Source of the DNA: Pseudomonas chlororaphis subsp. piscium | GTDB taxonomy: Bacteria > Pseudomonadota > Gammaproteobacteria > Pseudomonadales > Pseudomonadaceae | DNA: 64,000 nucleotides | NCBI RefSeq assembly: GCF_003850345.1 | Contig: NZ_CP027707.1 | Location: forward strand, 124,001 to 188,000 | Direction of reading: 5' to 3' | Shown: positions 37,288 to 46,481 of the stretch, one piece after another | Layout of the letters: each line of letters begins with the position of its first letter | Position numbering within the stretch: position 1 is the stretch's first letter | The notes under the pieces: model-generated | Database searches by the model: none | Seen by the model: the letters and a program-made list of their open reading frames with translations, nothing else | What the model was told of the DNA's origin: nothing | Position numbers and translations under genes: made by a program

Positions 37288-38637
37288 ATGCGTCCGCAGT
37301 TGTTCAAAGCCTTACCCTTCGTACTCGCCGCCAGTTTTGCCCAAGCACAAACCCTGCCTGAAGCCATGCAGAAAGCCCTGGATGTCCATCCGGAAATCCA
37401 GGCCGCGGTGAACAGCCGTCTGGCGGCCGATTACCAGCTCAAAGCGGCCAAGGGCGGCTATTTGCCGCGGGTCGATTTGCTGGGCGGCTACGGCCGTGAG
37501 GGCACCGACAGCCCGACCACCCGTGCAGGATCGAGCAATCACTGGGAGACGCTGAACCGCAGCGAGTCAAGTTTGCGTCTCCAACAAATGGTTTTTGACG
37601 GTTTTGCCACCTCCAGTGAGGTAGGGCGTCAACAAGCCACCGTCAATTCCCGGGCGTACTCGTTGCTGGGCACTTCCGAGCGCACCGCGCTGACCGTGGC
37701 CCAGGTGTACCTGGATGTGCTGACCCGTCGCGAGTTCGTGCGCCTGGCCGAAGACAACATGCGCAATCACGAGCGCATCTACGATCAGATCCAGCTGCGC
37801 ACCCAGCGCGGCGTCGGCAGTCGCGCCGACCTCGACCAGGCGGAAGCGCGCATGGCCCAGGCGCGCAACAACCTGATCACCGAACAGACCAACCTGGCCG
37901 ATGCCCAGACCAACTACCTCAGCGCCGTCGGCCAGATGCCGGATCAGCTGGAGCGCCCGGTCGGTTTCATGGCCCTGCTGCCGGCCACCCTCGACGAAGC
38001 CCAGCGCCAGATGCTGGAAAACAGCCCGATCCTGCGTTCGGCCGAGTCCGACATCGTCGCCGCCGAGAAGCAGTACGAAGCCGCCAAGTCGACCTTCTAC
38101 CCGCGCTTCGATGCCGAGCTTGGGCGTACCGCCGACAACAACCTGGACGGGATCGACGGCCACAACAACGAATGGCAGGCCATGCTGCGCATGCGCTTCA
38201 ACCTGTTTGCCGGCGGCAGCAACAAGGCCGACCTGGAATCCAAGGCCTATCAGTCCAACCAGGCGCTGGATATTCGTAACAACGCCCTGCGAGTTTTGAA
38301 TGAGGAGCTAGGCTTGGCGTGGAACGCCTTGAACAACGCCAATGCGCAAGTGCCGATCGCCCAGCAATATGTCGATCGCAGCGCCAGCGTGCGTGAGGCG
38401 TACCAGAAGCAATTCAGTCTGGGCGAGCGCACCTTGCTCGACTTGCTCGATAGCGAGAATGAACTGTTCACCGCCTCGCGTCGTTTGGCGGAAATCAAGA
38501 ACATTCAGTTATTTACTCAATATCGAATCAAGGCGACCATGGGCGAATTGCTCAAGAGCCAGGGAGTGGTCGCCCCCATGGCTTCCGTCGTGCAGAACGA
38601 TGTGAAGCCCAAGGTCCAACTGCCTGGGATGAATTGA
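37288..38637 (+). CDS. lapE: LapE, TolC-family outer-membrane channel
   Basis: 449 aa. A signal peptide (about 1-20, ending FAQA) precedes the OEP repeats: paired helical barrels and beta-hairpins with family motifs such as ALDVHPEIQAAVNSRLAADYQL, YLPRVDL, GSRADLDQAEARMAQARNNL and FSLGERTLLDLLDSENEL. It forms the outer-membrane conduit of the LapA type I secretion system, and in the LapA mechanism the retention module is thought to plug this pore. First gene of lapEBC, with lapB 38 bp downstream. Confidence 0.95.
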   Translation: MRPQLFKALPFVLAASFAQAQTLPEAMQKALDVHPEIQAAVNSRLAADYQLKAAKGGYLPRVDLLGGYGREGTDSPTTRAGSSNHWETLNRSESSLRLQQMVFDGFATSSEVGRQQATVNSRAYSLLGTSERTALTVAQVYLDVLTRREFVRLAEDNMRNHERIYDQIQLRTQRGVGSRADLDQAEARMAQARNNLITEQTNLADAQTNYLSAVGQMPDQLERPVGFMALLPATLDEAQRQMLENSPILRSAESDIVAAEKQYEAAKSTFYPRFDAELGRTADNNLDGIDGHNNEWQAMLRMRFNLFAGGSNKADLESKAYQSNQALDIRNNALRVLNEELGLAWNALNNANAQVPIAQQYVDRSASVREAYQKQFSLGERTLLDLLDSENELFTASRRLAEIKNIQLFTQYRIKATMGELLKSQGVVAPMASVVQNDVKPKVQLPGMN

Positions 38638-38675
38638 GTACATTTCATCCAATAGACAGTTAAAGAGTGCCGAGC

Positions 38676-40832
38676 GTGGAATCAGAAGTCAGTCGAGTGC
38701 AACTTAGCCATGATCCACGCGGCATGCATGACGACCCGCTGCTGGATGCCCTGCTAACCCTGTGCTCCTTGCACCAGAAGCCGGCCAGCGCGGCGATGTT
38801 GACCACTGGCCTGCCGTTGCCGTCCCAGCGCCTGAGCGCCGAGCTGCTGCCGCGCGCCGCGGCTCGCGCCGGCCTGCAGGGGCGTTTGCTGCGGCGCAAG
38901 CTGGAGCAGATTCCTGCCATCGCCATGCCGGCCATGCTGTTGCTCAAGGACGGCCGCAGCGCCGTCCTGCTCGGCTGGCAGGGCGAAGACCGGGCCCGCC
39001 TGCTGCTCAGTGAGAGCGACGGCGGCGAGGTCAGCGTCAGTCGCCAGATGCTGGCCGACGACTACAGCGGGCAAGTGTTCTTCGCCCAGCCGCAACACAA
39101 ATTCGACGTGAACCATGGCTCGCTGATTCCCCGCGCCCGCTCCTGGTTCCGCGACACCTTGAAGCGTTCGCGCTGGCTGTACGCCGACGCCATCGCCGCC
39201 AGTCTGCTGATCAACGTCATCGCCATGGCCGCGCCGCTGTTCGTGATGAACGTCTACGACCGCGTGGTCCCCAACCAGGCCGCCGCCACCCTGTGGGTGC
39301 TGGCCATCGGCATCACCGGCGCCTACCTGTTCGACCTGATCCTCAAGAGCCTGCGCAGCCTGTGCCTGGACCTGGCCGGCAAGAAAACCGACCTGATCAT
39401 CTCGGCCACGCTGTTCGAGCGCATCGTCGGCATGGCCATGAAGTACCGACCGGCGCGGGTCGGCAGCTTTGCCCAGAACATCCATGAGTTCCAGAGCCTG
39501 CGCGACTTCCTCGCCTCGCTGACCCTCACCAGCCTGATCGACCTGCCGTTCACCCTGCTGATCTTCCTGGTGATCGCCATCCTCGGTGGGCACCTGGTGT
39601 GGATTCCGGTGCTGGCCTTCCCGATTGCCCTGGGCATCGGCTACGCCCTGCAGAAGCCGCTGATCGCCACCATGGAAAAAACCATGGCCCTGGGCGCCGA
39701 GCGCCAGTCGAGCCTGATCGAGACCCTGGCTGGGCTGGATGCGGTGAAGGTCAACAACGCCGAAAGCGAACGCCAGTACCAGTGGGAGCAGACCATCGGC
39801 ACCCTGGGTCGTCTCGAGCTGCGGGTGAAGATGCTCTCCAGCCTGGCGATGAACATCACCCTGCTGATCCAGCAGTTGGCCGGGGTGATCATGATCGTCT
39901 TCGGCGTGTACCAGATCATCGACGGCAACCTCAGCATGGGCGGGCTGATCGCCTGCTACATGCTCAGCGGCCGCGCCCTCAGCCCGCTGGCTTCGTTGTC
40001 CGGCCTGCTGACCCGCTACCAGCAGGCGCGGGTGACCATGACCTCGGTCGACCAGATGATGGAGCTGCCCCAGGAGCGCAACTTCGACGAGCGCCCCCTG
40101 AGCCGCAACGTGCTGCAGGGCGCCATCGAATGCCGGCAACTGAATTTCACCTACCCGGGGCAGCAGAACCCGGCGCTGAAGAACATCAACCTGGTGGTCA
40201 AGCCGGGCGAGAAGATCGGCATCATCGGCCGCAGCGGCTCGGGCAAGAGCTCCCTGGCCAAGCTGCTGGTGGGCCTGTATACCCCGGACTCCGGCGCCTT
40301 GCTGGTGGACGGCGTGGACATCCGGCAGATCGACGTCAGCGAATTGCGCCACAACATCGGTTATGTGGCCCAGGACATCCAGCTGCTGGCCGGCACCCTG
40401 CGTGACAACCTGACTTCCGGCGCCCGTTATGTCGAAGACGAACTGGTGCTGCAGGCCGCCGAACTGGCTGGCGTTCACGAATTCGCCCGGCTGCACCCGC
40501 AGGGCTACGAACTGCAGGTCGGCGAGCGCGGACAGAACCTCTCCGGCGGCCAGCGGCAGAACGTCGCCCTGGCCCGGGCCCTGCTGCTCAACCCACCCAT
40601 TCTGCTGCTCGACGAACCGACCAGCGCCATGGACAACACCGGTGAAGAACGCTTGAAACAACGCCTGCAAGCCGTGGTGGAAGCCAAGACCGTGGTGCTG
40701 GTCACCCACCGTGCCTCGCTGCTGTCGCTGGTGGATCGCCTGCTGGTGATCGACCGCGGGCAGATCCTCGCCGATGGACCGAAAGCGGTCGTGATGGAAG
40801 CGTTGAAGAAGGGGCAGATCAGTGTTGCTTAA
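38676..40832 (+). CDS. lapB: LapB, type I secretion ABC transporter
   Basis: 718 aa: an N-terminal C39-like (degenerate) domain at about 15-140, a six-helix transmembrane domain (about 155-430) and a C-terminal ATPase. Walker A is GIIGRSGSGKSS, the signature LSGGQRQNVALARA, Walker B ILLLDEPTSAMD and the H-loop VTHRASL. The C39-like domain lacks an obvious cysteine at its catalytic position and probably docks the substrate. I start at GTG 38676 (giving MESEVSRV) because the 'aaagag' ribosome site is correctly spaced for it; a GTG nine bases upstream overlaps that site. Powers LapA export. Confidence 0.95.
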   Translation: MESEVSRVQLSHDPRGMHDDPLLDALLTLCSLHQKPASAAMLTTGLPLPSQRLSAELLPRAAARAGLQGRLLRRKLEQIPAIAMPAMLLLKDGRSAVLLGWQGEDRARLLLSESDGGEVSVSRQMLADDYSGQVFFAQPQHKFDVNHGSLIPRARSWFRDTLKRSRWLYADAIAASLLINVIAMAAPLFVMNVYDRVVPNQAAATLWVLAIGITGAYLFDLILKSLRSLCLDLAGKKTDLIISATLFERIVGMAMKYRPARVGSFAQNIHEFQSLRDFLASLTLTSLIDLPFTLLIFLVIAILGGHLVWIPVLAFPIALGIGYALQKPLIATMEKTMALGAERQSSLIETLAGLDAVKVNNAESERQYQWEQTIGTLGRLELRVKMLSSLAMNITLLIQQLAGVIMIVFGVYQIIDGNLSMGGLIACYMLSGRALSPLASLSGLLTRYQQARVTMTSVDQMMELPQERNFDERPLSRNVLQGAIECRQLNFTYPGQQNPALKNINLVVKPGEKIGIIGRSGSGKSSLAKLLVGLYTPDSGALLVDGVDIRQIDVSELRHNIGYVAQDIQLLAGTLRDNLTSGARYVEDELVLQAAELAGVHEFARLHPQGYELQVGERGQNLSGGQRQNVALARALLLNPPILLLDEPTSAMDNTGEERLKQRLQAVVEAKTVVLVTHRASLLSLVDRLLVIDRGQILADGPKAVVMEALKKGQISVA

Positions 40833-42189
40833 GTCCGGTTTCAAAGACTCGATCCTGCGCTACTTCAAAGGCACCGAATCGCTGCACGACCAACCCCTGC
40901 CCGAGGTCAACAAGGCGCTGATCGAGGATGCGCCGCGGGTTATCCGCCTGACCATCTGGGGCATCATCGGTTTCTTCCTGTTCCTGCTGCTGTGGGCCAA
41001 CTTCGCGGTGATCGACGAAGTGACCAAGGGCGAGGGCAAGGCGATTCCGTCGTCCAAGGTGCAGAAAATCCAGAACCTGGAAGGTGGCATCGTTGCCGAA
41101 CTGTTCGTCAAGGAAGGGCAGATAGTCGAGGCCGGCGCGCCGTTGATCCGCCTGGACGACACGCGCTTCAAGTCTAACGTCGGCGAGACCGAGGCCGACC
41201 GCCTTTCGATGCTGCTGCGGGTCGAGCGCCTGAGCGCGGAGATCGACGACCGCGAACTGAACTTCCCGGCCGATGCCATGGCCGCCGTGCCTGGCCAGGC
41301 CGCCAGCGAAAAATCCCTGTATGAAAGCCGTCGCCAGCAGTTGCACGACGAAGTCGGCGGCCTGCAGGAGCAGCTGATCCAGAAGCAGCAGGAGCTGCGC
41401 GAGTTCACCTCCAAGCAGGCGCAGTACCGTCAGCAACTGGGCCTGCAACGCCAGGAAATCGCCATGTCCGAGCCATTGGTGGCCCAGGGCGCGGTGTCGC
41501 CGGTGGAAGTGCTGCGGCTCAAGCGCGCCGAAGTCGAGACCCGCGGGCAACTGGACGCCACCACCCTGGCGATCCCCCGTGCCGAATCGGCGATCAAGGA
41601 AGTCCAGCGCAAGATCGACGAAACTCGCGGCAAATTCCGCAGCGAAGCCCTGACCCAACTCAACGAGGCCCGCACCGAACTGAACAAGGCCAGCGCCACC
41701 GGCAAGGCCCTGGAAGACCGGGTCAGCCGGACCCTGGTCACCTCGCCAGTGCGCGGTATCGTCAAGCAGCTGATGGTCAACACCATCGGCGGCGTGATTC
41801 AGCCGGGCAGCGACATGGTGGAGATCGTGCCGCTGGACGACACTCTGCTGGTGGAAGCGAAGATTCGTCCGCAGGACATCGCCTTCCTGCACCCGGGGCA
41901 GGAAGCCGTGGTCAAGTTCACCGCCTATGACTACACCATCTACGGCGGCCTGAAGGCCAAGCTGGAACAGATCGGCGCCGACACCATCACCGACGAAGAC
42001 AAGAAGACCACCTACTACGTGATCAAGCTGCGCACCGACCGCAGCCACCTGGGCACCGATGAGAAGCCGTTGCTGATCATCCCCGGCATGGTCGCCTCGG
42101 TGGACATCATCACCGGCAAGAAAAGCATACTCAGCTACCTGCTCAAGCCGATCATCCGCGCCCGCGCCGAGGCGCTGCACGAGCGTTGA
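40822..42189 (+). CDS. lapC: LapC, membrane fusion protein (HlyD family)
   Basis: 455 aa. A short cytoplasmic start, one membrane helix (about 34-55, LTIWGIIGFFLFLLLWANFAV), a long periplasmic coiled coil (about 100-300, rich in Q/E/L/R) and a C-terminal barrel-sandwich/lipoyl half (VRGIVKQLMVNTIGGVIQPG). It bridges LapB and LapE. The GTG start overlaps the lapB stop by 11 bp, so translation is coupled. No hairpin with a T-tract is obvious directly after the stop. Confidence 0.95.
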   Translation: MLLKSGFKDSILRYFKGTESLHDQPLPEVNKALIEDAPRVIRLTIWGIIGFFLFLLLWANFAVIDEVTKGEGKAIPSSKVQKIQNLEGGIVAELFVKEGQIVEAGAPLIRLDDTRFKSNVGETEADRLSMLLRVERLSAEIDDRELNFPADAMAAVPGQAASEKSLYESRRQQLHDEVGGLQEQLIQKQQELREFTSKQAQYRQQLGLQRQEIAMSEPLVAQGAVSPVEVLRLKRAEVETRGQLDATTLAIPRAESAIKEVQRKIDETRGKFRSEALTQLNEARTELNKASATGKALEDRVSRTLVTSPVRGIVKQLMVNTIGGVIQPGSDMVEIVPLDDTLLVEAKIRPQDIAFLHPGQEAVVKFTAYDYTIYGGLKAKLEQIGADTITDEDKKTTYYVIKLRTDRSHLGTDEKPLLIIPGMVASVDIITGKKSILSYLLKPIIRARAEALHER

Positions 42190-42537
42190 GGCTGTAGCTG
42201 CTGCCGCCCATGCCGCGGATGGGCAGGATATGAGCGGCGGCGATCTTCGAATCCATTCGCGAGCAAGCTTCGCTCCTACAGAAGCCACCGCGCAGCTTCT
42301 GTAGGAGCGAAGCTTGCTCGCGATAGCGTCTCTGGATTCACCATTGAATTTCCTGCCCGAATCGCCATATCGTTATTCATTAACGGTATTTAAAGTTCAG
42401 TTCTTATATCTATAAAGTCGACTCCCTGCGTACCTGCCGACCAATCGGCGCGCCGCACGAAATGAACCAACACGGGACCTCCGTGAGTTTCTGATCGACG
42501 CGCGCGCCACCGGGCGTGCTCTGCGTGGGAGTGATTT
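42190..42537. other. Intergenic region between lapC and the dioxygenase gene
   Basis: 348 bp. It holds a REP-type inverted pair (42256-42325) and, after it, an AT-richer segment (about 42355-42425) that probably includes the promoter of the downstream sulfur-type operon. No ORF with coding character. Confidence 0.7.
42256..42325. repeat. REP-like inverted pair (REPIN)
   Basis: 'cgcgagcaagcttcgctcc' followed by its inverted copy 'ggagcgaagcttgctcgcg' with a ~25-bp centre. The motif 'gtaggagcgaagcttgctcg' is the widespread REP sequence of the P. fluorescens group. A related copy lies at 47416-47520. Confidence 0.85.
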
Positions 42538-43428
42538 ATGTCCGTACTGTCTCCAAGTGCCGCGCCCATCGCCGCACAAGCTTTTGCTATCCGCCCCTTC
42601 AGCGGCGCCGTCGGTGCCGAGATCGTCGGCCTGGACCTGGCCAAGCCGGTCAACGACCAGGATTTCGCCCGTATTCACCGCGCGCACTTGGATCATCACG
42701 TCGTGGTGTTCCGCGACCAGCGCATCAGCCCCGAACAACAGATCGCCTTCAGCCGCCGTTTCGGCGTGCTGCAGATCCACGTGCTCAAGCAGTTCCTGCT
42801 GGCCGGGCACCCGGAAATCCTCATCGTTTCCAATATCATCGAGAACGGCCAGTCCATCGGCCTGGGGGACGCCGGCAAGTTCTGGCACTCCGATCTCTCC
42901 TACAAGGAACTGCCGAGCCTGGGCTCGATGCTGCACGCCCAGGAGCTGCCGTCCGAGGGTGGCGACACGCTGTTCGCCGACATGCACAAAGCCTGGGACA
43001 GCCTGCCCGCAGCGCTACGCAAGGCGGTCGAGGGCCGCTGCGCCGCGCACTCCTACACCGCGCGCTACAGCGAGACCAAGTTCGAGGGCAACTGGCGCCC
43101 GACCCTGACCCCGGAGCAACTGGCCCAGGTCCAGGAAGTGGTGCACCCGGTCGTGCGCACCCACCCGGAAAACGGTCGCAAGGCGCTGTTCGTCAGCGAA
43201 GGCTTCACCACCCGCATCGTCGGCCTGCCGGAAGACGAGAGCCGCCAGCTGTTGGCCGAGCTGTACGCCCACAGCGTGCTACCGGAAAACATCTACCGCC
43301 ACCAATGGCAGCCCCATGACCTGGTGTTCTGGGACAACCGCTCGCTGATCCATCTGGCCGCCGGCTGCCCCAGCCACCTGCGCCGCAAGCTGTACCGCAC
43401 CACCATCCAGGGCGATGCCCCTTACTGA
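42538..43428 (+). CDS. TauD/TfdA-family Fe(II)/2-oxoglutarate dioxygenase
   Basis: 296 aa, soluble. The facial triad is H117-x-D119 (FWHSDLSY) and H272 (IHLAAG), with R287 (RRKLYRTTI) for 2-oxoglutarate. The N-terminal signature AEIVGLDLAKPV is typical of the family. TauD and AtsK relatives oxidise taurine, alkylsulfonates or alkyl sulfate esters to release sulfite or sulfate, but herbicide- and pyrimidine-linked relatives exist as well. The three genes after it make an ABC importer of the taurine/sulfonate type, which favours organosulfur use under sulfate starvation. ATG at 42538; no nearby ATG in frame is better. Confidence 0.9.
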   Translation: MSVLSPSAAPIAAQAFAIRPFSGAVGAEIVGLDLAKPVNDQDFARIHRAHLDHHVVVFRDQRISPEQQIAFSRRFGVLQIHVLKQFLLAGHPEILIVSNIIENGQSIGLGDAGKFWHSDLSYKELPSLGSMLHAQELPSEGGDTLFADMHKAWDSLPAALRKAVEGRCAAHSYTARYSETKFEGNWRPTLTPEQLAQVQEVVHPVVRTHPENGRKALFVSEGFTTRIVGLPEDESRQLLAELYAHSVLPENIYRHQWQPHDLVFWDNRSLIHLAAGCPSHLRRKLYRTTIQGDAPY

Positions 43429-43455
43429 TCGGCCACCCACGGCAGGAGAAACACC

Positions 43456-44493
43456 ATGTCCCAACCTACTCAACGCCTCCCGCGCCTGGGCAAACTGGCG
43501 GCCGCCATCGGCCTGGGCTTCAGCCTGCTGGCCGCTAACCTGGTCGCGCCGACGGCGGCCCATGCCGAAGGCGAGATCCGCATCGCCGAACAGTTCGGCA
43601 TCGTCTATCTGCTGCTCAACGTGGTGCGCGACCAGAACCTGATCGAGAAGCACGGCAAGGAAGAAGGCATCGACATCAAGGTTGACTGGACCCAGCTGTC
43701 CGGCGGCGCGGCGGTCAACGACGCCTTGCTCTCCGGCTCCATCGACATCGCCGGGGCCGGCGTCGGTCCGCTGCTGACCATCTGGGACCGCACCCACGGC
43801 AAGCAGAACGTCAAGGCCGTGGCGTCGCTGGGTAACTTCCCTTACTACCTGGTGAGCAACAATCCCAAGGTCAAGACCATCGCCGACTTCACCGAGAAGG
43901 ACCGCATCGCGGTGCCGGCGGTGGGGGTTTCCGTGCAGTCGCGGTTCCTGCAGTACGCCGCGGCCAAGCAGTGGGGCGACAAGGAATTCAATCGTCTGGA
44001 CAAGTACACCATCGCCGTTCCGCACCCGGATGCCACGGCGGCGCTGATCGCCGGCGGCACCGAGCTGACCGGGCACTTCTCCAACCCGCCGTTCCAGGAC
44101 CAGGCGCTGACCAACCCGAATGTGCACGTGGTGCTCAACACCTACGACCTGCTGGGCCCGAACTCGCCGACCGTGCTGTTCGCCACCGAGAAATTCCGTA
44201 CCGAGAACCCGAAAACCTACAAGGCTTTCGTCGAGGCGCTGGCCGAGGCCGCCGACTTCGCCCAGAAGGACAAGGGCGCGGCGGCGGATACCTACATCCG
44301 CGTGACCAAGGCCAAGATCGACCGCGAGGCCTTGCTGAAAATCATCGACAACCCGCAGTTCGAATTCACCGTCACCCCGAAAAACACCTACCCGCTGGCC
44401 GAATTCCTCTACCGCGTGGGCGCGATCAAGAACAAGCCGCAATCGTGGAAGGACTACTTCTTCCAGGACACCACCCCGCTGCAAGGGAGCTGA
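43456..44493 (+). CDS. ABC transporter substrate-binding protein (TauA/SsuA-like)
   Basis: 345 aa with a long signal peptide (about 1-37, ending TAAHA). The mature part is an NMT1/SsuA-like periplasmic binding protein: EIRIAEQFGIVYLL at its start, then LSGGAAVNDALLSGSIDIAGAG, a hallmark of the family, and AVPAVGVSVQSRF. Clear ribosome site 'ggagaa' ahead of the ATG. Adjacent genes encode the ATPase and permease. The ligand is probably a sulfonate or sulfate ester, inferred only from the neighbouring dioxygenase. Confidence 0.9.
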   Translation: MSQPTQRLPRLGKLAAAIGLGFSLLAANLVAPTAAHAEGEIRIAEQFGIVYLLLNVVRDQNLIEKHGKEEGIDIKVDWTQLSGGAAVNDALLSGSIDIAGAGVGPLLTIWDRTHGKQNVKAVASLGNFPYYLVSNNPKVKTIADFTEKDRIAVPAVGVSVQSRFLQYAAAKQWGDKEFNRLDKYTIAVPHPDATAALIAGGTELTGHFSNPPFQDQALTNPNVHVVLNTYDLLGPNSPTVLFATEKFRTENPKTYKAFVEALAEAADFAQKDKGAAADTYIRVTKAKIDREALLKIIDNPQFEFTVTPKNTYPLAEFLYRVGAIKNKPQSWKDYFFQDTTPLQGS

Positions 44494-44498
44494 TCGCC

Positions 44499-45359
44499 AT
44501 GAACGCCCCCTTGCAAGGCCACACGGCCAGCAACCCGACCGCGGCGGCGCAGGCGCTGCTGGCGGTCGACCAGGTCAGCCTGGAATACCGCACCCCGCAG
44601 CGCGTGGTGCGGGCCACCCACCAGGTCAGTTTCGAAATCGATCCAGCCGACCGCTTCGTCCTGCTCGGGCCCTCGGGCTGCGGCAAGTCGACCCTGCTCA
44701 AGGCGGTCGCCGGCTTCATCCAGCCCTGCGAGGGTGAGATTTGCCTGCAAGGACAGCGGGTCAGCCAGCCGGGGCCGGACCGGATCGTGGTGTTCCAGGA
44801 GTTCGACCAGCTACCGCCGTGGAAAACCGTCAAGCAGAACGTGATGTTCCCGCTGCTGGCGTCGAAAACCCTCAACCGCCGCGAGGCCGAGGAGCGCGCG
44901 CTGCATTACCTGGACAAGGTCGGCCTGGCGGCGTTTGCCGATGCCTACCCGCACACCCTGTCCGGTGGCATGAAGGCCCGGGTGGCCATCGCCCGGGCGC
45001 TGGCGATGCAGCCGAAGATCCTGCTGATGGATGAACCCTTCGCCGCCCTCGACGCCCTGACCCGACGCAAGATGCAGGAAGAGTTGCTGCTGCTCTGGGA
45101 AGAGGTGCGCTTCACCTTGCTGTTCGTCACCCACTCCATCGAGGAAGCGCTGGTGGTGGGCAACCGCATCCTGCTGCTGTCGCCCCATCCGGGGCGGGTG
45201 CGGGCGGAAATCCACAGCCATCAGTACGACCTGCAAAGCCTCGGCGGCGTGGCGTTCCAGCAGACGGCGCGGCGCATCCACCGGCTGCTGTTCGACGAAG
45301 GCCAGTCGCCGGAAACCGAGCGCGAGCTGGATTTCACCGATATCCGTATCGCTTATTGA
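44499..45359 (+). CDS. ABC transporter ATP-binding protein (TauB/SsuB-like)
   Basis: 286 aa. Walker A GPSGCGKSTLLK, Q-loop VVFQEFDQLPPWKTV, signature LSGGMKARVAIARALA, Walker B ILLMDEPFAALD and the switch histidine VTHSIEEAL are all present. The ATG at 44499 is six bases after the upstream stop and has GGGAG in front; the frame is open upstream over the binding-protein gene, which I discount. The C-terminus carries a longer extension (about 30 residues) than minimal SsuB. Confidence 0.94.
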   Translation: MNAPLQGHTASNPTAAAQALLAVDQVSLEYRTPQRVVRATHQVSFEIDPADRFVLLGPSGCGKSTLLKAVAGFIQPCEGEICLQGQRVSQPGPDRIVVFQEFDQLPPWKTVKQNVMFPLLASKTLNRREAEERALHYLDKVGLAAFADAYPHTLSGGMKARVAIARALAMQPKILLMDEPFAALDALTRRKMQEELLLLWEEVRFTLLFVTHSIEEALVVGNRILLLSPHPGRVRAEIHSHQYDLQSLGGVAFQQTARRIHRLLFDEGQSPETERELDFTDIRIAY

Positions 45360-45379
45360 GCTTTTAGGAGGAACGCCCG

Positions 45380-46246
45380 ATGAGCCATTCATCACCTGTT
45401 CGCCAGGAATACGAAGTTGCCCTCGAACCCTTGCTGGCGGTGCCGCTGGAGCGTGAATTGCCGCTGGGCCAGCGCCTGTGGCAGCAAGGCTGGCTGCGCA
45501 AGAGCCTGATCCTGATCCTGCTGGCGCTGCTCTGGGAGGCCGTGGCCCGCTACCAGAACAACGACCTGCTGCTGCCCAGCTTCCTGCAGACCGCCAGCGC
45601 GCTGTACCACGGCCTGCTCAGCGGCGAGCTGCTGGGCAAGGTCGGCATCTCCCTGGTCGTGCTGCTCAAGGGCTACCTGATCGGCATCGTCCTGGCCTTT
45701 GCCCTGACCACCCTGGCGGTGTCGACCCAGGTGGGCCGCGACCTATTGAGCACCCTGACCTCGATGTTCAACCCGTTGCCGGCCATCGCCCTGTTGCCGC
45801 TGGCCCTGCTGTGGTTCGGCCTGGGGGAGAACAGCCTGATTTTCGTGCTGGTGCATTCGGTGCTCTGGGCCCTGGCCCTGAACACCTACGCCGGGTTCCT
45901 CGGGGTTTCCGAAACCCTGCGCATGGCCGGGCGCAACTACGGGCTCAAGGGCATGCGCTTCGTGCTGTTCATCCTGATCCCGGCGGCGCTGCCGTCGATC
46001 CTCGCCGGCCTGAAAATCGGCTGGGCCTTCGCCTGGCGCACCCTGATCGCCGCCGAACTGGTGTTCGGCGCCACCAGCGGCAAGGGCGGCCTGGGCTGGT
46101 ACATCTTCCAGAACCGCAACGAGCTGTACACCGACAAGGTCTTCGCCGGCCTGGCGGTGGTGATCCTGATCGGCCTGCTGGTGGAGAACCTGGTGTTCGA
46201 CACCCTGGAGCGGGTCACCGTGAAACGCTGGGGCATGCAGCGCTGA
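45380..46246 (+). CDS. ABC transporter permease (TauC/SsuC-like)
   Basis: 288 aa. After about 45 cytoplasmic residues there are six predicted membrane helices and the ABC permease EAA-type loop (ETLRMAGRNYGLKGMRFVLFI) that couples to the ATPase. The motif AALPSILAGLKIGWAFAWRT fits the SsuC/TauC group. 'aggagg' lies eight bases before the ATG, a near-perfect ribosome site. Last gene of the four-gene unit. Confidence 0.93.
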   Translation: MSHSSPVRQEYEVALEPLLAVPLERELPLGQRLWQQGWLRKSLILILLALLWEAVARYQNNDLLLPSFLQTASALYHGLLSGELLGKVGISLVVLLKGYLIGIVLAFALTTLAVSTQVGRDLLSTLTSMFNPLPAIALLPLALLWFGLGENSLIFVLVHSVLWALALNTYAGFLGVSETLRMAGRNYGLKGMRFVLFILIPAALPSILAGLKIGWAFAWRTLIAAELVFGATSGKGGLGWYIFQNRNELYTDKVFAGLAVVILIGLLVENLVFDTLERVTVKRWGMQR

Positions 46247-46264
46247 GCCTGCTACCGATCAACC

Positions 46265-46405
46265 TGTAGCCGCTGCCGAGCCCGCGAGGCTGCGATCGGC
46301 ATCGCAGGGGCCGCAAAACCTGACAGCACATTTTGTCTGGCACACCGCATGCGCAGGTCTGGCGAGGACTTCGTCCTCGATCGCAGCCTGCGGCAGCGGC
46401 TACAG
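46265..46405. repeat. Imperfect inverted repeat element (REP-like, second type)
   Basis: Starts 'ctgtagccgctgccgagc' and ends with the inverted, imperfect copy 'gcggcagcggctacag'. Inside is 'cgcgaggctgcgatcg' and its counterpart 'cgatcgcagcctg'. The same pair of ends is found at 47541-47704, so this is a dispersed element, different from the 42.3-kb REP type. Confidence 0.75.
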
Positions 46406-46481
46406 AGAGTGGTGTCCCTGACTGAAATGACCCTGCTAGCATTGCGCCTGACTCATTCCCGATCAGCCACGAGTGCTCAGC